From the NCBI GenBank assembly GCA_001553355.1, contig KQ960844.1, positions 47,749 through 111,748 of the forward strand: a stretch of 64,000 nt of DNA, read 5' to 3'. This DNA comes from Veillonellaceae bacterium DNF00626. GTDB lineage: Bacteria; Bacillota; Negativicutes; Veillonellales; Dialisteraceae. The notes beneath the pieces were generated by a model. That model worked only from the letters and a program-made list of their open reading frames with translations, was not told the DNA's origin and did no database searches. Of the stretch, positions 61,297 through 64,000 are shown one piece after another (within the stretch, counting starts at the first letter, position 1; the number at the start of each line of letters is the position of its first letter). A program made the position numbers and the translations under genes.

Positions 61297-62182
61297 ATCC
61301 TTCTTCTTTCCTCTTTTTCCCTTTCAACCGCATATTGATTCGTAATCCTTCTTTTGTGGCAGCTAATCCCGCTAAGCTTGTTTCTCGTAAAGATACCGGC
61401 ATTAGTTTCCCTATTTGATCCATCGCTTCGATCACGTCATCGGGTGGCACTACGGAATGAATACCTGCCATAGCCATTTCTACCGCCACTAAGGTATGCA
61501 CCGCATGAAATCCGTTGCGTTTCACACAAGGCACTTCGACCAGTCCTGCAATGGGATCACAGGTCAAGCCCAATAAATTTTTCAATGCCAATGCCATGGC
61601 ATCACTCATTTGTGTCGTAGTTCCCCCTAATAGGTCCACAGCCGCCGCCGCTGCCATCATGGATGCGCTCCCGCATTCTGCTTGACAACCCCCGACCGCT
61701 CCGGCGATACAGGCATTTTCTGCTACCACTTTCCCAACGCCACCGGCTGTAAATAAGGCTCTTGTCACGTCATCTGAGGAGGAATTTTCTTCTTCTGCCA
61801 AAGCCGCTAAAACCGCCGGCACAATACCGCATGACCCGGCCGTCGGGCACGCCACGATACGAAACATTTTTGCATTTGCCTCTGCGGTCGCCACGGCATA
61901 CGCACAAGCCCTTTTACATAAAGGACTTAAAAAACGATTTTTGGCCGTAAAAAGAGTGTAGGCATCACCGCCCACCAATCCGCTAACGGACTTACTTCGA
62001 TCTGCCAAGCCCCGTTTGATAGATTGCCGAAAAACGGGAATGGTTTTTTTCATTTTTTCCCATACCTCTTCAAACGGTACTTCCCGTTCCTCTGCTTCCA
62101 TTTGGCAGGCTAATATACCCGGTGAACACTTTCTTCTATCCGCCAAGTCAAAAAACTCTCGGATTGAATGATAAGCTTTCAT
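61295..62182 (-). CDS. sdaAA: L-serine dehydratase, alpha subunit
   Basis: 295 residues. Conserved Cys for the Fe-S cluster in ACPTAGSCGI, LTCDPIAG and EVPCVKRN, plus GGVGKVVAENACIAGAVGGCQAECG. With SdaAB it turns L-serine into pyruvate and ammonia, feeding fermentation. It lies 11 nt downstream of sdaAB. Confidence 0.94.
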   Translation of the reverse strand: MKAYHSIREFFDLADRRKCSPGILACQMEAEEREVPFEEVWEKMKKTIPVFRQSIKRGLADRSKSVSGLVGGDAYTLFTAKNRFLSPLCKRACAYAVATAEANAKMFRIVACPTAGSCGIVPAVLAALAEEENSSSDDVTRALFTAGGVGKVVAENACIAGAVGGCQAECGSASMMAAAAAVDLLGGTTTQMSDAMALALKNLLGLTCDPIAGLVEVPCVKRNGFHAVHTLVAVEMAMAGIHSVVPPDDVIEAMDQIGKLMPVSLRETSLAGLAATKEGLRINMRLKGKKRKEEG

Positions 62183-62193
62183 GAGACTCTCCC

Positions 62194-62856
62194 TTATACA
62201 ATGCCCAATGCCATAGCATTGATGATATTTTCATTTCTTTCCTTTATCTTCTCTACAATTTCTTGTGAAATTTTCTGATCGGTATGAATAATCATCACGG
62301 CATCCGTACCTTTTCCTTTACGAAATACATGCATATCAGAAATATTTACATTTTCTTCGGCCAAAAGGCAACACACATCAGCGACAATCCCCGGCACGTC
62401 TTTGTGCTGAGTCAAAAGCGTATTTTCTTCCCCGGTAATTTCCACCGGAAATCCGCCGATATTCGTAATTTTTACTCTACCGCCGCCAAGAGAAGCGCCC
62501 ACAACGGTCACTTCTTTTCCACTCGCTCCCACAGCGTGAATTTCCGCCGTATTCGGATGTCCCATCTCCACAGAGGACATATCAAAATGAATGCCCACGC
62601 CTCGATTTTGGGCTATTGTCAATGCGTCACGAATGGTATTGCTATCCGGCTGATAGCCCATCAAACCTGCCACTAACGCTTTATCCGTGCCATGCCCTTG
62701 TCCGGTCTTTGCAAAAGAACCATACAATGTGATGCGTGCGGCGGCTACCTCTTCGCCCAATATTTCCCTTGCCATCAAGCCGATACGTGCCGCCCCGGCA
62801 GTGTGTGAACTGGATGGCCCCACCATCACCGGCCCGATAATATCAAAAATACCCAC
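62194..62856 (-). CDS. sdaAB: L-serine dehydratase, beta subunit
   Basis: 220 residues. MVGPSSSHTAGAARIG is the classic beta-subunit motif; the C-terminal ACT domain (PGIVADVCCLLAEENVNISDMHVFRK) may bind serine. First gene of the two-gene operon. Confidence 0.94.
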   Translation of the reverse strand: MGIFDIIGPVMVGPSSSHTAGAARIGLMAREILGEEVAAARITLYGSFAKTGQGHGTDKALVAGLMGYQPDSNTIRDALTIAQNRGVGIHFDMSSVEMGHPNTAEIHAVGASGKEVTVVGASLGGGRVKITNIGGFPVEITGEENTLLTQHKDVPGIVADVCCLLAEENVNISDMHVFRKGKGTDAVMIIHTDQKISQEIVEKIKERNENIINAMALGIV

Positions 62857-62903
62857 GACTGCTCCTTTTTATGAAATAATATGCTTTGCCCTCGCAAGTT
62901 TTA

Positions 62904-64000
62904 TTACATCCAATGCGACAAATCAAAATCTTCGCCTATAGTCGAACGTATACAAATTTTAGCCATATACATGCCCATCAAAGTAAGAGTGGCACGACGC
63001 AACAAAGACGTGTCCCATATTTCCTGCATCTTCCCTAAATCAGGTGATATTTCATTCAAAATATGACTTAGTTCTTTTCTATCATATTCTACCGGTCTTG
63101 AATGGACAAGATTCGTCAAATACATACGGTCTTCCGATGAGGATATCCCTATATCACTATAAAAATCTGATAGCAACGAATCATCCACCACAGCCAACTT
63201 GTAGTAAGAATTATATAAACTATGCACCAACGTGCCGGGCTTCCATTTCTCCCGCACTTTCATAACTTCACTCTTCATAAAACCGCGATACGCAAAAAGA
63301 AGAGGATAGGAATCGTGAAGAACCCTGCCAAAGGGCATCTCTCTATTATCCAAAGACAAGCAATGAATATACTCTAATTGCTGATAACCGCTATATTCAT
63401 CAGGCAACTCATTAATAAACGGCGATACATATTTCTTTGTATATGCCCTAAATGTTTCCAAATTCACATTATCCGTATTTCTTGAGTAATGAAATAGTAA
63501 AAGCAGTGACAAGGCATGAAATTGATTTTCTTCCATACGCGGCATCGCCTTCAATGCATCATACGCCAGAATCGTTCGTGTCTCCGATCGTCTGCCATGT
63601 GCCACATCACAGAATGCTTCTGCCACCATATGAAGTACCATATCATTAGGCATCATCACATAAGCACGCTGTGCATTTTGCAATGCTTCCTGCACCATAA
63701 TATGAAGGAGCGTATCCGCTGCCTCTTCTGCATTCATATGCATTTCTTGAATGACATACTTCGTCACCGTTTTTGCATCCTGTTCCACCGTCGACGACAC
63801 AGCACCATAAGCATTCAAAAAGTGTCGAACAAAATGCTGTTCTAATTCTTCTATGGTCGCCGGATTTTTCAAGATAACAGGCTCTTCTTCAGCAAAGTCA
63901 AATGATTTTTCCCTCTTAGGTGCCTGTTTCGACATGCCTGCACTAAATTCCGAATGACCAAAAACTCTTGTTTTCTCATTATCCTGCGCTTCCGCCACCT
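62904..64000 (-). CDS. Unrecognised soluble protein, N-terminus beyond the window
   Basis: The frame is open to the right edge (364 codons seen; a GTG at 63998 could be a start but no ribosome site can be checked). Acidic N-terminal region, then an all-helical domain with EELEQHFVRHFLNAYGAV and ALSLLLLFHYSRNTDNVN. No motif of a known enzyme; no membrane part. It lies upstream of sdaAB with a 47-nt gap on the same strand. Confidence 0.55.
   Translation of the reverse strand, partial: VAEAQDNEKTRVFGHSEFSAGMSKQAPKREKSFDFAEEEPVILKNPATIEELEQHFVRHFLNAYGAVSSTVEQDAKTVTKYVIQEMHMNAEEAADTLLHIMVQEALQNAQRAYVMMPNDMVLHMVAEAFCDVAHGRRSETRTILAYDALKAMPRMEENQFHALSLLLLFHYSRNTDNVNLETFRAYTKKYVSPFINELPDEYSGYQQLEYIHCLSLDNREMPFGRVLHDSYPLLFAYRGFMKSEVMKVREKWKPGTLVHSLYNSYYKLAVVDDSLLSDFYSDIGISSSEDRMYLTNLVHSRPVEYDRKELSHILNEISPDLGKMQEIWDTSLLRRATLTLMGMYMAKICIRSTIGEDFDLSHWM

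Overview
The window looks like chromosome of a diderm Firmicute of the class Negativicutes (Veillonella/Dialister/Megasphaera type; the genus is an inference). The reasons are moderate GC, Firmicutes-style gene pairs (DUF1934-argS-pyrG, T-box control of metQ, DUF1659/DUF2922), and a prophage whose lysis genes look like spanins, which only a phage of an outer-membrane host needs. About 48.7 kb of the 64 kb is one apparently intact prophage with podovirus-type genes, lying between pyrG and nadE.

Left host part (1-8900). A leftward cassette holds DUF2922, DUF1659, a DUF739 regulator, a holin and an amidase cut by the window edge; it resembles a domesticated lysis module. A rightward methionine T-box follows with the lipoprotein gene metQ, then a PH-domain membrane protein. 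A leftward YigZ/IMPACT gene and the DUF1934-argS-pyrG operon complete this part.

Prophage (8909-57615), bounded by a 21-bp direct repeat. From right to left: the int locus (integrase reading out to attR, preceded by about 900 bp packed with repeats and short promoter-hairpin units); a lysogeny block (ImmA-type protease, XRE repressor, Cro-like DUF739 gene, two secreted proteins); a cluster of three ribbon-helix-helix genes around a divergent promoter; a long leftward early operon (YqaJ exonuclease, RecT, replication initiator, DnaC-type loader, RusA, DUF3310, a methyltransferase, and a late regulator with a helix-turn-helix). A rightward four-gene cassette with RadC is inserted next. The leftward late operon then carries terS, terL, a Prp-type protease, portal, scaffold, N4-type coat, P22-like adaptor and tail genes, fibres, a Hint-domain virion protein, a second ejection protein, a 4599-residue polyvalent protein, holin, GH25 endolysin and an overlapping spanin-like pair.

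How the genes work together: XRE/Cro with ImmA decide lysogeny; an RHH repressor probably controls the early promoter and, through the same operator word, the RadC cassette; the late regulator probably acts at four 10-bp iterons in front of the late promoter. A phage-encoded Prp homologue together with LQLF(A) N-termini on scaffold, coat and one ejection protein suggests head maturation by the protease logic that trims ribosomal protein L27 in Firmicutes.

Right host part (57616-64000): nadE, a DEAD-box helicase, sdaAA/sdaAB (L-serine dehydratase) and one unrecognised gene running off the edge. No tRNA, rRNA, IS element or CRISPR array was found.
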